DNA of 64,000 bases, from assembly GCF_036898095.1 (NCBI RefSeq), contig NC_090768.1, positions 50,741,923-50,805,922 of the forward strand. Direction: 5' to 3'. Below the pieces are notes generated by a model. It ran no database searches. It had not been told where the DNA came from and worked only from the letters and a program-made list of their open reading frames with translations. This document shows, in pieces, positions 39,001 through 55,100 of this stretch. The number at the start of each line of letters is the position of its first letter. The stretch's first letter is position 1. The position numbers and the translations under genes are program-made. The DNA comes from Palaemon carinicauda (Eukaryota; Arthropoda; Malacostraca; Decapoda; Palaemonidae).

Positions 39001-42000
39001 CATGAAGGCTGATGCCCAGTCCTTGTTTGGATGCTGTGGATACAAAAATCAGACTGAAAGCCATCCCAGCTGTATGAAGGTCAGAAATTTTACGCGTTCA
39101 CTCATGGAAATTATTATTCATAAATTTTTTTGTGGTGCATATTTGTATTTTGTATTATTTTAATGTTGATTTACCAAGATGATATTTTATACAGCAAACT
39201 TACGCTTATTCATTGTAACTCTTAAAGTAACTTCGTATGAAATTTATGTTTTTAAATTGACTCCAGGTAATGGATAAAAATTCCAACCAATCCTGCTGTC
39301 CCGGTGTGTCGAACGACACGCTTTGCTGTCGAGGCGACGCGTGCCAATGCTCTACCTGCGATTTACCAATCCAAGATGCCATGCAAAGAGGGTTCAACTT
39401 AGTAGGAGGGGTTGGTCTTTTCTTCTCATTTACAGAGGTTTGTATTAAATCCAACATGAGACAGTCTTTTAGCTTTAAGTCTTGAGGTTTTCATTTTATT
39501 GAGAAGCCAAACATACCGAGTTGCATTTTTTTTTTTAAGAGTCATAGTTTTTGGTAGTAAATAACTATATTCTGTTGGTTTAAGTCTTCTTTTCTTTTAG
39601 CATTGTGGTTTGGTTTATCCCTCTTCATTAGAAAGTTATGGAAGCTCTTCAATAGAAGATCTTTAGACCAGATTAGGCCGCATTGTTGGAAGAGCCCATG
39701 CTAGGCAATGTGAAACTAAAATTCTAAATTTTATTAGATTTATTTGAGGAGTTGGTGCAGGCGAAGGGAGAAATACAAAAGGTAATGGTGCTCCTGAAAG
39801 TTATTCTTTACCTGATATCTAACACCTGTTGAATTTCAATTTAAATTATTACTCCTTGAAAATTTTAGGATTCTCATTTTTATTTGGCATTTGTTCCGTA
39901 ACTGGAATACAAACCACTCTATTTTAAGTGGGTAATTACTTTCGGTGTAGCTAAAAGGACGAGCCATAAAAATTTAATGAGGGATTACTACCCCACCGCT
40001 AGTTAGCGGGGGTTAGGGAGGGTAGTTAGCTACCTTCCCCCCCCCCCCCTTGTAAGCTCACTTTGCTTACGACTCGGGTGCTAGTCGGACGTGTCCGCTG
40101 TCACCCTCGCCTACACGACAGCCATTAATCATTGCTTTTGCTTTTTATTTTCTAGAGTGTTGTGAAGTTGGCCTCTACAATGCGGAAATGCCCTGGGTTA
40201 CCTGACCGCCCTTGTGGGACCTTCATGTCTTCTATCGAACTTGTTGGCTAACACTATCCTGAAACGCCGTGATATGGTGTCTGAAAAATTCAACTCGAAG
40301 GTCCCCAACACCGAGGTCAGTAAGTTCAGACATTCCTCCCTTTTGGGGAGTAGTCTGTTTGAGCTGAAAGATGTAGAGCAGGCGGCTAAGAGGTGGAGGA
40401 AGTCCAACCAGGACTCTCTCCTCCAGAGAGCTTTAACATCAAAGCCCTATAAGCCTCAACAACCTCGCCTTGCAAAGACGACAAAGCTGGCAGTAGCAGC
40501 AAAGGCAGCGGTGTCCAAACAGCCCTTTCCCGTCAAGGACAGGAAAGGCAAGAAGTCCTCCAGGGGAGGCAAAAATCCTAGAGGGAGTGGCCGAGGCCGC
40601 AAACGCTAGGATTGGCAGTCCCCCCGCATGTCCACCAGTGGGGGGATGCCTCCAAAGTTGCTCGGACAGGTGGCAGCAACTCGGGGCCGATTCCTGTACG
40701 ATCTCTGTGATCAGCCAAGGATATCGCATCCCGTTCATAACATCTCTTCCTCCCCCGACAGCGAATCCAGTGTCGTTGAGCTCTCTTGCCATGGGATCGG
40801 CAAGGGGGCAAGCCCTTTGGGCAGAAGTCGAGACCATGTTGAAGAAGGACGCTCTCCAAGAGGTCATCGACGGGTCCCCAGGCTTCTACAGTCGACTCTT
40901 TCCTGTAAAGAAGGCGTCTGGAGGCTGGAGACCAGTCATCGACCTCTCAGCTCTGAACAGGTTTGTCAAGCAGACCCCGTTCAGCATGGAGACGGCAGAC
41001 ACGGTCAGACTCGCAGTGAGAACGCAAGACTTCATGTGCACACTGGATATGAAGGACGCGTACTTCCAGATCCCAATCCATCCGTCTTCAAGGAAGTACC
41101 TAAGATTCAGCCTAGACAACTAGATCTACCAGTTCAAGGTGCTGTGTTTCGGTCTCTCAACAGCACCTCAGGTTTTCACCCTGATATCTTCGTGGGCACA
41201 CAAGATCGGCATCCGTCTCCTCCGTTATCTGGACGACTGGCTGATCTTAGCAGACTCGGAGTCAACCCTTCTTCGACACCGAGACAAACTTCTGGGAATT
41301 TGCCAAGATCTAGGAATCATGGTAAATCTCGAGAAGTCTTCTCTACTTCCTACCCAAAGACTGGTATATCTAGGCATGATATTGGACACCAATCTCCACA
41401 AAGCCTTCCCATCAGACGAGAGGATAGCAAGGCTGAGGAAGGTCACAAGTCCTTTCCTCAGACGAGACGAACTCCCAGCCCAATCGTGGTTACGTCTCCT
41501 CGGCCATCTGTCATCCGTGGTCCGTCTAGTTCCCAACGGTCGTCTCAGAATGAGATCCCCGCAATGGTGACTCAAGTCCCGGTGGAGTCAAGGACACGAT
41601 TCCCCGGACGTCTTGATCCCTATGGGGCTCACGGAACGGACGGACCTTCAGTGGTGGGTGGCAGACGAGAACCTACGAAAGGGAGTGGATATTCTCGTCC
41701 TCCCCCAGGATTTGATGGGGTTTTCGGACGCCTCAAAGAAAGGGTGGTGGGCCCATGTTCTGAACCACAGGACCTCAGGCCTGTGGTCAGAATCAGAAAA
41801 GTGCCTCCATATAAATCTGCTAGAATTCAACAGTTCCAACAGCACCTGGCGGGTCACTCCGTGGTGGTGATGAGCAACAACACCGCAGTAGTGGCTTACA
41901 TCAACAAGCAGGGAGGTACCTTTTCAGAACAGCTATCCCATCTTGCAGTAGAGATACTGAGATGGACCGAAGTCCACTCGATTCCACTTTTGGCTCACTT

Positions 42001-45000
42001 CATTCCGGGCAAAAGGAATGGGCTCGCCGACAGTCTGAGCAGAGCGTCTCAGATAGTAAGTACCGAGTGTTCTTTGGATCGTCAAGTAGCCAACAAAGTC
42101 CTGACTTTGTGGGGTTCCCCGATTGAGGATCTGTTCGCGACAGCGTTGAACTTCAAACTGCTGCTGTACTGCTCCCCAGTCCCGGACCCCAAGGCTCACT
42201 GGCAAGATGCTTTCCAACAACGGTGGGACAACATTGACTTATACGCCTTTCCTCCGTTCTGTCTGATGAGGAGGGTACTCATCAAGACCAGACTATCAGT
42301 CAACCTCTTGATGACTCTCATAGCTCCACTGTGGCATCACGCGGAATGGTTCCCAGACCTTCTGCAACTCCTTACGGAGCCTCCGAGAGAACTCCCTCCG
42401 CGACACGAGCTACTGAAACAACCACATGCCAACATCTTTCACAAAGCCGTAGCTTCGCTTCGGCTTCATGCCTGGAGACTATCCAGCATCTCCTCGCAGA
42501 GAGAGGATTTTCGCAACAAGTTACGGAAAGGATGTCTGGACACCTGCGAAAGTCATCCACAGGGGTTTACCAGGCGAAGTGGAGAGTTTTCTGTGGCTGG
42601 TGCCGTGGAAGGGATATCTCTCTACTCGATGCCACTATTCCAGCAATAGTGGAGTTCTTCATGTATTTGCGAGAAGAAATGCGCCTTTCAGTCTCGGCAG
42701 TGAAAGGCTATCGCTCAGCCTTAAGTCTAGCCTTCGGGCTCAAAGGATTGGACATTTCTTCTTCGCCAGAACTTTTCCTACTCATACGTAGTTATGAACT
42801 TACCTGCCCTCAGTCGGAAGTGAGACCTCCTCCATAGAATGTGGCTCGAGTTCTCAGGTCTCTTAACCCTTTTACCCCCAGGCTCTTTGGAAATTTCTAA
42901 CCCTTAACCCCCAAGGGGTTATTTTTTTCCCAGCACATTTTGCAGTATATTTTTTTTAAATTGCTCTAACAGCCTTAATTTTTGTCATAGAGAGGTTAGG
43001 TTGGTCTCATTCTCTTGGAAAATGCCTGAATTTTTTCAGAAAATTATCAAAAATATGAAAAAAAAAATATAGCATTTTTTTGCATGGACGTACCGGTACG
43101 TCCATGGGGGCAAAGGGATGTGTTTTGTGAAACGTACCAGTACGTCCTTTGGGGGTAAAAGGGTTAAGAGACCTCCCTACGAACCATTACGCCAGGCTTC
43201 AGATCGCCACCTGACTTGGAAGACGGTGTTCCTACTAGCTTTGGCCTCGGCCAAACGAGTCAGTGAACTTTATGGTCTCTCTTATGACATCGCCCATTCA
43301 AGGGGATGGGGGAGGTAACGTTCAGATTCGTCCCTGAGTTTGTTGCCAAGACTCAGAATCCGGGAGTGCCGGAGCTTCACTGCGACTTCTTCCGGATTTC
43401 GAGTCTTCGTTCCGTAACAGATGACCCAGACCATCTCCTACTGTGCCCAGTAAGGAGTCTGAGGCTATACCTAAAGAGAACAGACGTCCCCAAGTGCGGG
43501 CTTTGTTTGTCAGCACTGGGAGATCGAAGAGGAGGGTTACCAAGAACACCATCTCAGCATGGATTCGAAAGGCAAGCCATCTGTCCCTGAATCCTGACCC
43601 TCGTCCATCACGTCGTCCTAGAGCTCATGATGTCAAGGGAGTAGCTACCTCCCTGGCCTTCAAGAAAAACTTCTCAGTGACGCAGGTTCTACAAGCAGGG
43701 GTGTGGAAGCGTCAAACGACCATCACAGCCCACTACCTGCAAGATGTGACCCACAGGAGGCTCAATACGTTCTCTATCGGCCCTGTGGTGGCTGCACAAC
43801 AGCTGGTTTAAACCTCAGGCTCCTTAATGGACAAGTAGCAGAAGGTTGAGGGCATTGTTACCCGGTTTTAGTCTGCATGAATGAAAAGGTATGCCTGGCC
43901 CTTATTCTTTTCTTCATCCTCCCCTCTCTTGGGGAAAGCAGCATCCTGGGTTCTCTGCACAGCTGACTTCAAACCACTGCAGGTAAACCATGTTCCCTTG
44001 TGTTCCTAGTATTAAGTTAATACTGTCGCATCCCTATACCCTGACGAGGTGGTATTGGGAGAGTCCTAGCCTAAAGTTTCCATCTAAAGAACTTCAGGTC
44101 AACTTCCTAGGACGAGTCACACTTTTTTCCTTCACACACAGCTTACGTAGACAGCAGCCCTTGCATAGCAAAGTGCGAGCGAGGTGCAGGGACTCTTTAT
44201 TGTTGAGTGCTGACACACTCAGATAATGAGTCTCCGGGCAAAGCCAAAAGCCAGTAGGCTGGGACTTATTCCACCCTTCCTAAGGGTTAAGTCACCCACT
44301 TTAAATAGCATGGTTTGTATTCCAGTTATGGAACAAATGACAAATTCGTAGATAATTTGTATTTTTCCTAACTATACAAACCTTAGCTATTTAATCAAAC
44401 TTGCCCGCCAGCCTTGTCCCCCATGAAGTCCTACCGCTAAGCAAAGTGAGCTTATAACACAGGTGTGTGAGGGGGCAGGGTAACTAACTACCCTCCCTAC
44501 CCCCCGCTAAATTTTTATGGCTCGTCCTTTCAGCTACGCTAAAAGTAATTACCCACTTTAAATAGCTAAGGTTTTTATAGTTAGGAAAAATACAAATTAT
44601 CTACAAATTTGTCATGTTTTCCTAGATACATTATGTGGAATTCCTAGGTGTTGTGTGCTGAAATCACTAAATTTTTCTGTTTACTGGGTTACGGATGTCA
44701 GTGTTTTAGTTGATGATATATTGCATGATATCAGAGTTCAGAAAACTTCAAAGGTCCAGATTATGTGGAGATATGGATAAAGTTTGTAGTTTTATGTTTT
44801 ATAAAGATAGGAAAGTTTAGATAAAAATAGATGTTGGTAAAGAAATATATTGTGTAGTTTAGAGTAGGCATTAGTAAAAAATTTAATAATTTGCTATTGA
44901 AATTCCAAAATACATAAAGTAAAACTTATAAAATACCAGTAGAAAAAATAGGAAAGGTGAGGGAATGAGAATCTCTTAGGTCTGGATCTTTTAAGGTTTC

Positions 45001-46074
45001 CTGTATAGTTGAAAATATTCCATTGGATGGTAAAGTATTCAAGATTAATCAAAGTTATATGTTGATACAAGATCAAAACTTTTAGACCTCCTTATGCTAT
45101 ACTGCCTGGTGAAGTTAAATGTCACTGAAATTAAAGTATTGATAAAAGAAGTCTTAGGTCTTCCCCATTCTCTATTCCAATTATTTCTGATTACCTTTCA
45201 CCACTTTAGTTTAACTCCTTGTCTATGTGTTTAAGGTTGGACAGGCACACATGTTAGACACCTATTCTTAGGAAACTTGTCCCAATGATGAACTCTAATT
45301 GAGGTTTCTTTAGCAGTGTGTGAAACAGTACTAGCCATCTGCTTCCTGTTTTTTAACACTCACTGCCCCCATCTACCAGGAGGGTAATAATAATATTTCA
45401 AGTTTGTTACTTGGTACGAACCTCGGTGGATTTCCCCATCTCCTGGAAATTTCCAATTCTCGGACATAGACTGGTAGATGGCTCCTTTGCCCCCAGGTGC
45501 TTGTCCAAGATTTAACTCTCACATGTGCATTATTCATGAAAAATGAATGGCTCATCTGGTATTGCAAGTATTCCAAGGTCTGTTAATAAGACAATTAGTA
45601 TGGCTGCATGGCAATACAGCCATGGTATGATAGGTGAATAGGAAGGGAAGATGATATCCTTTTGCAACTTGGTACGGCAGGTAGACATACGTATATCTAG
45701 CTAACAGCTAGACATTAAGTGGAATCCCCCACTCATGCCTTGCCATCTAACCAAGAGAGAAAGAATAGCCTCTTCCTCTGTTTTTAATATAAGCCACCAC
45801 AGGCATATTGTCACTCATCTTCTGATTGTTCCATCAACTGATCTTAAAGTGCTTAAGAATTCTTTCAGTACTAGAGATGCCACATTCATCTTAAGAACAA
45901 CTTGCATCCAAGTCATTACTGTTTTTTATAGGCAATAGTACCCTACCATTCCTAAATATTTGGAAGTTCCAATGGGAAAACTGCAACTTATACTGCCAAG
46001 TAATCAAGTATGTGTTGGTTACCCCAGGTTTTATGGATGACCCTGTTGGATCCTTGGAATCTTATTCTGTTGCT

Positions 46075-46137
<63 letters not shown>

Positions 46138-49100
46138 CATTTCCTGCAGTGCTATTAGCAAGATGCCTGTTATTATTTGTAGATCTACAATAAATATGTA
46201 CATGAATTGGTCTATCTTCTGTCATCAGTATCTTTTCAAAGCCCCTTTTTCAGCAGATCATGGACATGTTAATCTACCTTCTATATGACAAGCTCTTTCT
46301 GCAGTAGAATATCTACTATTTCCCAGGTGTTCTGATTTAAAGCATGGACCTTTGCTTTGGTTAAAGTACCCAAGAATCCATCTAAGAACAACTTCTTCTT
46401 TTTTTTCTTCTTCTTCTTCTTCTTCTTCTTCTTCTTCTTCTTCTTCTTCTTCTTCTTCTTCTTCTTCTTCTTCTTCTTCTTCTTCTTCTTTCTTTTTGTC
46501 GTCGTCAATTAGTTCATTGTTGATTGAACAGGGAGACAGGTCACTAGTACTGGTCAAGGGCACTGCTCCATTCCTGGTGTTCAGGAGAAAGCTATCTGTG
46601 TCATAACTGCTGTTGCCTTTGTGTCTGCTACCTACAGACCACTTTTTATATCTTTTTACCGAAGTGATGTCACTTGCAAGTCCTTGGACAATACCTTACT
46701 ACCTCAGGTCTCTCATGCTCCAGTGCTGGGCTTTATAGCCCAATTGCATAAATCTAATCCAATCCAGTGAATTGGGAAGGCATTGATGAGAACAATGACT
46801 AAAAGAGAATTGAGGTAGAAAGAAGAGACTAGAGAACTGTCATAAGTTTATCCCTGCTGTAGAATTGTGGATACAGGTATAAAAATGTATCGGGCCAGGA
46901 TATTTAAGTCCAAACCTTACTACATACTTTAGAGAGACTTTTTAAGTAAAATGTGGTCTATGCATTGCATGGAGAACAAGACCTAAATGTTGTTTGGTGC
47001 ATTTTTCCTAGATTCCATGAGGTGTTAACCAGTAAATGTACATCGCATGGCAGAGTAGATGGAACTTGAGGGCCATAGCACCTTTTTAACTTAAAGCAGC
47101 ATTGCTTTCTAACTATAATTTCCATTTCATTTGATTTTTTCCCACCCAGTTCCTCAGCTCCTTCAAGTTTCTTTGCTCCAATTCTATATTCTCATAATAG
47201 CAAAACCTTTGGGTGAGTTCTGTAAATCTGAAAATCTCAATAAACTACTGTACTTATAATTGAGGATTATACAGTATATGTACCCCACCTGTGGTTCTTT
47301 CTGTCTTATTCTTTTCATCCATTCCCTTCAGTTTGTTCCTACATATACCTACATTGTGTCCCCAGTGCCTGGCCTTATAGTTCCAATTCCATACGTCTGA
47401 GATTAATAATTCCAAGTTTTTAGCCTTTCTATGCTCCAGTGTTCACCTTTTGAACAAGCATGAATGTCCAGAAATTTGACACATCTGTCTTGTTGGAAAC
47501 TTGTCCTATTTGCTTTTGATGGTCAATGAGGCAGTGTTTAAAAATATAAGGACTATATGGTCCCCTTTTAAAGAATGGAACACTGGAGTCTTTCTTTTTT
47601 GTGTTGTTGACTGTGCTTAGTTAACAAATACTGGGCAGTATAACGTAAGACTGTAAGTTAAATATTGGTTTGTGTTTATGAAATTTTAAGCAAGTTTGAA
47701 TATATACTCTTATCTCAGGAAGACTGCAGATTTGATTGGAGAATGAAGGTGTAATGAATCAGGTGGTGGCTTTAAATGGTATTAGCCTAGAAATATTCTA
47801 ATAATTGTGATTACTTCAAGATTGTATATGATAACTTTCTAAGCACAGTAATTCCTCTAGATACGGAATGAATTCATTCCGGAGTGGCTTTCGTATCGTG
47901 ATTTTTCGCATGATGAGGGTAGTTTTACCTGTAAATCTAATACGTTCCAAGCCCTACAAAAACACCACATTAGATTTTATAATAAAGCTATAACAAAACT
48001 GAAATACAATCAAACTACATTTCAGTCGTTCAATTTACCTAACCTAACTGTTAATACCTGTAAATGAAGTAGTTATTAGACCATAATGCAATAACAAATG
48101 TAAAATAATACAGTACAGTACAATACTGTACATACTGTATACGAAATATACAGTACTGTACGTACTTTACTTTATTAATGTTACCCTTACTGTAGAGAGG
48201 TATGTTTTCTATCATGCATAACCAAACCATTTTCTACAACTCGCGCATATTTTTAACAGTAGCTAATTTATTGTTCAGTAATACAATTAATATTCACTGC
48301 TGATGCGTCAATAAATAACCTACCTGATTTTATTTTACATGTATTTTTAAACTATTTTATTGTAATACAAGATTCATTGATGTTAATATGTCCGTGTACT
48401 TACTTTGTAGAATGAATAAACTTTTGTTTAGTAAATAGTTTTTTAACTGTTGTTATTTACAAAATGAAAGGAAACTATATCGCTAATGTTTTGATATGTC
48501 TAGTATCGTGCGTACATACACACTGTACATACACACAATGTAGTTACTGTATTAACATAAAATTAACTAAAAAAATAATCATGACATTAAAAAGAAAAAA
48601 ATTTATAATCTGTTATTCGTTTACCGAAAGGAAAGAAAAATATATCACTTGTGTTTGATATGCATACAGTAGTAGCATTGTGTATTCGTACGTACAATAC
48701 AGTTCTGTTCATTGTGTTTTTTAGTTTAAAATGTAGCTATTGATATAAAATTGATTGTAAATAAGTAATCACGATATTAAAAGGAAAACTCTTATCTTAT
48801 TTATTTATCAAAATGAAAGAAAATATATCGCTGATGTTTAGATATACGTTGTAGCGTTGTGCATGTGTACATACACACAATACAGTACTGTACTGTTGAT
48901 TGTATTTTTTTTAACATGAAAATTTATTTATGGATATAAAATAAGAGAGCTGGATCTTACAGCAGTAACAAGCATCAAATGTAGGGAGATAATAATAATC
49001 TTTGTATCTTTTTGTATCATAAATTTTTCATTTACAGAAACTTTCGTATCGAGAGGTATTACTGTATGTGCTGTGGTTCTATTTTCACCTCTTTCTCACA

Positions 49101-52100
49101 GGCAATTTTCATATTGTGTTCATCTAGATGTGCTTAATATATATTGCTTTTGCACCCCTCAGTTCATTGGTGTATGGCTCACAGTGCGATACAGAAACCA
49201 GCGGGATCCCAGGGCTAATCCTTCCGCCTTCCTGTAGAGGGAGGTGACATAACTTCACTCCTCTTACATTCACTAACATATCAGGTAGCTTTGGGTTTCT
49301 GGTGTGCTTACATTTTGTTTGTGGTTCTTGCTTTGTTGAATTGCTTGTTTTGACAGATGTTTGTGCTTGCTGCATGTTGATTATAAGCTTGAATCACTGA
49401 GAAGATATTCTTTTAGTACTGTAAACGTTACTTGTATCACTGAGAAGATATTCTTTTAGTACTGTAAACGTTACTTGTATCACTAAGAAGATATTCTTTT
49501 AGTACTGTAAACGTTACTTGTATCACTGAGAAGATATTCTTTTAGTACAGTAAACGTTAATTGTCTTGTAAACGTCCTTGACAAAATGAAGTGAAGTAAG
49601 GGATTCATGTCTTGGACAGATTTTTATTAACCCTTTTACCCCCAAAGGACGTACTGGTACGTTTCACAAAACACATCCCTTTACCCCCATGGACATACTG
49701 GTACGTCCTTGCAAAAAACTGCTATTTACAATTTTTTTTCGCATATTTTTGATAATATTTTTGAGAAACTTCAGGCATTTTCCAAGAGAATGAGACCAAC
49801 CTGACCTTTCTATGATAAAAATTAAGGCTGCTAGAGCAATTTACAAAAAATATATGCAAAATGTGCTTGAAAAAAAAATAACCCTTGGGGGTTAAGGGTT
49901 GGAAAGTTCCAAATAGCCGGTGGGTAAAAGGGTTAAGTAGTTTGTATTTTCATATAGAATGCTTTCTCATTTTTCAAGTAGCATTGTGGTACCGTTATTT
50001 TTCTTGCTTACCCTGTGCCTTAGATTTAATATTAAGTATTTGTTTACAAATGAGTTACAGCTTGTGAAACTGCTTGCTATACTATGAAAGATAACTCTCT
50101 TTGTGCATGCTTTTGAGAATTCTGAGGTTTAGTTATGCAAGGTTTATTTTATAGTATCAAAAATTTTCATTAAATTTTAAAGCACTTGTGGCATCAATTA
50201 TTAGGTAGTAGGTTGGCCTGGGCACCAGCCGCCCGTTGAGATACTACCGCTAGAGAGTTATGGGGTCCTTTGACTGGCCAGACAGTACTACATAGGACCC
50301 TTCTCTCTGGTTATGGTTCTTTCCCTTTGCCTACACAGACACCGAATAGTCTGGCCTATTCTTTACAGATTCTCCTCTTTCCTCATACACCTGACTACAC
50401 TGATTAATAGACAATTCTTATTCACACAAGGGGTTAACTACTGCACTGTAATTGTTCAGTGGCTACTTTCCTCTTGGTAAGGGTAGAAGAGACTCTTTAG
50501 CTATGGTAAGCAGCTCTTCTAGGAGAAGGACACTCCAAAATCAAACCATTGTTCTCTATTCTTAGGTAGTGCCATAACCTCTGTACCATGGTCTTACACT
50601 GCCTTGGGTTAGAGTTCTCTTGCTTGAGGGTACACTCTGGCACACTTTTCTATTTAGTTTCTCTTCCTTTTGTTCTGTTAAAGTTTTCATAGTTTAAAAA
50701 GGATATATTTATTTTAATAATGTTACTATTCCTATAATATTTTATTTTTCCTTATTTCCTTTCCTCACTAGGCTATTTTCCCTGTTGGGGCCCCTGGGCT
50801 TATAGCATCCTGCTTTTCCAACTAGGGTTGTAGCTTAGCATATAATTATAATAATAATAATAATAATAATAGAAGTTTGAAGGAAAAGTCCGAACTTTGT
50901 TTACTTTGCTGCTCTATTCAACTCTTGCTGGCAGCACTTATCCAATATCTAGTGGCTTTTGTCAGGGAATATTTTACAAAAAAAATCATTATTCATGCTA
51001 AAAGAAATCCAAAAACATGAAAATACCTAAAAAAAAAAAACATGAAATTTTCAAGGTATTTTGCTCAAAAACTCATTAGCAAAGATATCTGGATCCCCTA
51101 TATAGCTTCAAAGTTCTAGTTGGAGTTTTGGCGTTATTGTGCTTGAACAAATTCTTGATTCCCAAATGAGTCCTGCATCATTTCTTAGGGCTTCAGGATA
51201 AGTCTTGGAGGATGGTGCATAGTGCTATACTGTAGGGAAGGATATAGGAAGAGGAAATTTAAACGTTCAACAGAACCGGCTGCATCCTGATGGATAACAG
51301 TTCAGCAGACACCGGCTTTCAGTGGTATCCTCCGTGGGAATGACTTCTCGGATTTTTTTTTTCTTTCTTTTCTTTTGGTGTGTGTGTGTTCCTTGGACTT
51401 GAGTGAAATTCTGATGTATGGACTCATTATTGCAGTGAGCTTAAGGTCTTCTGAGTATTGATGTCATGTAACAAATATAGTATATTTTCATACAATCTGA
51501 ACGATACTTGACCTCTGTGGTTTTATTCCACATCCAATGTTATTGTAAGGATAACTACTACTAGTCTAGGTGTTCCATAGTCCACATTGTGATAGAGAAC
51601 TATGTCGTTAATTGAATTCTGGGCTTGTGTAGAAATCATCCATTTTCTTCCCTATTTCTTGTATGATGTTACTGGGATAGCCCTTGATTGTCAACATCTC
51701 TCATACATTAACATTCTTTATAGACATTTTCCAAACGACTACATTCAGTAGGAAAAGGCCTTCTTGTTATAAGCACTGATGATGGACCTCTTGTATTAAG
51801 CAAAGAGACACTATCCATGCATTGAGGCACTGGCCAACATTCAGGCACTGGCCAACATTCATAGATATCGTGAAGTCTAGTATGGCAAACTGAGTTTGTT
51901 GTTTCTCAGCAGTGACATCAAGGAAAGCTAGAGTAATTTTCTTACTGGCTTTATTCGTGAAGTTTAGCATTTTGTTCTTAAGGCACTACCTTTGGGTTAT
52001 CTGGTATTATGAGGTGAAGATGACATCCACATATCTTGCATAGACTTTAGGCTTCTTGTGACTATACCCAAAGAGTTTATCTAATTTTATATAAGTTCTA

Positions 52101-55100
52101 AATAGTAACTTATTTTCAATATGTTTTGACTTCCAGCTGAATTCTTTATTATTATTATTATTATTACTTACTAAGCTACAACCCTAGTTGGAAAAGCAGT
52201 ATGCTATAAGCCCAGGGGCTCCAACAGAGAAAATAGCTCAGTGCGGAAAGGAAAAAAGGAAAATAAAATATTCTAAGAAGAGTAACAACAATAAATATCT
52301 CCTATATAAACTATAAAAACTTCAACAAAACAAGAGGAAGAGAAATAAGATAGGAGAGTGTGCTCGAGTGTACCCTCAAGCAAGAGAACTCTAACCCAAG
52401 ACAGTGAAAGGCCATGGTACAGAGGCTATGGCACTACCCAAGACTAGAGAACAGTGGTTTGATTTTGGAGTGTCCTTCTCCTAGAAGAGCTGCTTACCAT
52501 AGCTAAAGAGTCTCTTCTACCCTTACCAAGAGGAAAGTGGCACTGAACAATTACAGTGCAGTAACCCCTTGGGTGATGAAGAATTGTTTGGTAATCTGTG
52601 TTGTCAGGTGTATGAGGAAAGAGGAGAATATGTAAAGAATATGCCAGACTATTCAGTGTGTATGTAGGCAAAGGGAAAATGAACCGTAACCAGAGAGGAG
52701 GATCCAATGTAGTACTGTCTGGCCAGTCAAAAGACCCCATAACTCTCTAGCGGTAGTATCTCAACGGGTGGCTGGTGCCCTGGCCAACCTACTACCTACA
52801 ATTGAGATTTGGAAAGATTTTACTTCTTAGATAACAATTCATTAGTGCCTTGATTTTTTCCCCCCAAATTTCTGTTGTTTGTATAAAGTACATTAACTAT
52901 ACTCATTTTTTTTTGATGAGGCGCATTTGCACCCACTCGCAGCGGTGCCCTTTTAGCTCGGAAAAGTATCCTGATCGCTGATTGGTTGGACAAGATAATT
53001 CTAACCAATCAGCGATCAGGAAACTTTTCTGTGCTAAAAGGACACCGCTGCGAGTCAGTGCAAATGTGCCTCATTAAGAAAAATTGAGTACAGTAATACC
53101 TCAGGATGCAAAATTAATTTGTTCTGGAGTGCCTTTCATAACAGGATTTTTTTGTTTAATGAAATAACATGAAATAGAGCCAAATGCATATGAATCCTAC
53201 AATATACCTAACCTAACAGTTCAAATTTAGTTTCTTATCCTTAGAAATTTTTTGTAAAATTAGGCAATAAATTTTTGTATGTCGTTTCGTATGATGATTT
53301 TTTCGTATACAGAAACTTTCATATCCTGAGGTATTACTGTATAGTGTCATCTGTACACACCACATAATACTGTTCGTGAATGTAAGCAAAATAAACAATG
53401 CAAGTCGTAACACTCGTCTACATCGTTAATTCCAAATACCAAGTTGTTATTCTGTGGCAATAAGGTAACATAACCTAATACAGTGTTTAGGTTACTTTTC
53501 ATTACCATGTTGCATTTCTTCATTTATCCATTTCCATTACTGTATATCTCTTGCCTCTCTGGGTGATAGGAGGATAGATGTGAGAGAGGCAAGAGAGCGT
53601 GCTAGAAATAGGAATGAATGGCGAGCGATTGTGACGCAGTTCCAGTAGGCCCTGCTGCTTCCTCCGGTGCCTTAGATGACCGCGGAGGTAGCAGCAGTAG
53701 GGGAGTCAGCATTATGAAGCTTCATCTGTGGTGGAAATGTGGGAGGTTGGGCTGTGGCACCCTAGCAGTACCAGCTGAACTCGGTTGAGTCCCTGATTAG
53801 GCTGAAGGAACATAGAGAGTGGAGGTCCCCTTTTTGTTTTGTTTCATTGTTGGTGTCGGCTACCCCCCAAAATTGGGGGAAGTGCCTTGGTATATGGATG
53901 GATGGAGAACTCCTTACCGATTAATGTTTTATTGTGCTCAAGATATTTTAGATGTACAGTACTTTTCTTGCATTCACAAACTATATGCTGTTATCTTTAG
54001 TTTTCATTCTTAGATATTTTATTTAAGAATCTGTATATGTTTTCTTAGATTATTCACCTATAATTGGTAACCAAAGAATGCAGTATGGGCTCACTGACAC
54101 ATGTAAACTCAGAAGAGAAGTACTATATGTAGTATTTCAAATCAGTTTGTTTTATTTTTTTAAGTACCGTAGTTTGTTTCTTTTGTAACTATGGAAATTA
54201 CAGTTTTAGAGAAAAGATAAAAAAACAGTAAGGCTTGCCTTTAAAATAATGACAGTTGAGTGTTGCATGGAATATTGAAAATGATTTGCTTTGAGGTAAA
54301 ATTTGGCCAAATTACCTTTCTCACTTTGTTTGATTTATTCCTATGCAATGGGCATGAATTTACACATTTATAAAAATGATATATACTTGCCCATTACGTT
54401 TTCTTCATTACTAATTGGGTATCATAGACAGAATGTTCTAAACATAGTGATTTGTTTCTAATTTTATAAATGTTTCCCCAAGAATGATTTTTAGGCATGC
54501 CTATAGTGTGTTGAGATGCTGTCTTTTCATAGTGTGTTTTATTGTATCTTTTATTGCCAGATCTAATGTACTTGTAAGTGATTTTTTTGTCATCTTTAAA
54601 ACTAATCATCTTAGTGAATGGCATAAATTGAAAATGGTAACTCATCAATTTAAAGTAAAACATTCAAGCTATATAGAATATTAGAATGGCTGTCGTTATT
54701 CCAGAAATTGAATGAACATCTTTCTGAGAATTGGTCACTTGTCTTTTGTTCAATAATTACTTGATAAATAACCCATGTTACTCAACCCAAAGCAATACTA
54801 GTAAACATATATGTGATTGTCTAGTATACAGGTTATAATGAATATCAAATATATGAAACAAATCTACCAACAACAGACTATTTTATGCTGCTGTACCGGT
54901 ATGAGTTAATTCCAATTGAGGTATCTGGCAGTGATGTCAAGAGGATAGGCAATTAGTTTTGACTTTCAGACTTGAATGCCGAGGAATTTACGGTCAAGGT
55001 TATTGCCGTAAAACTGTTAAATAGTCTCGGTACTTAACTAGAGTCTCAGGCCTAATGAAAGGAAATAAATGGGAAGGGTTTAGTTTTGGGGTCAATGTTG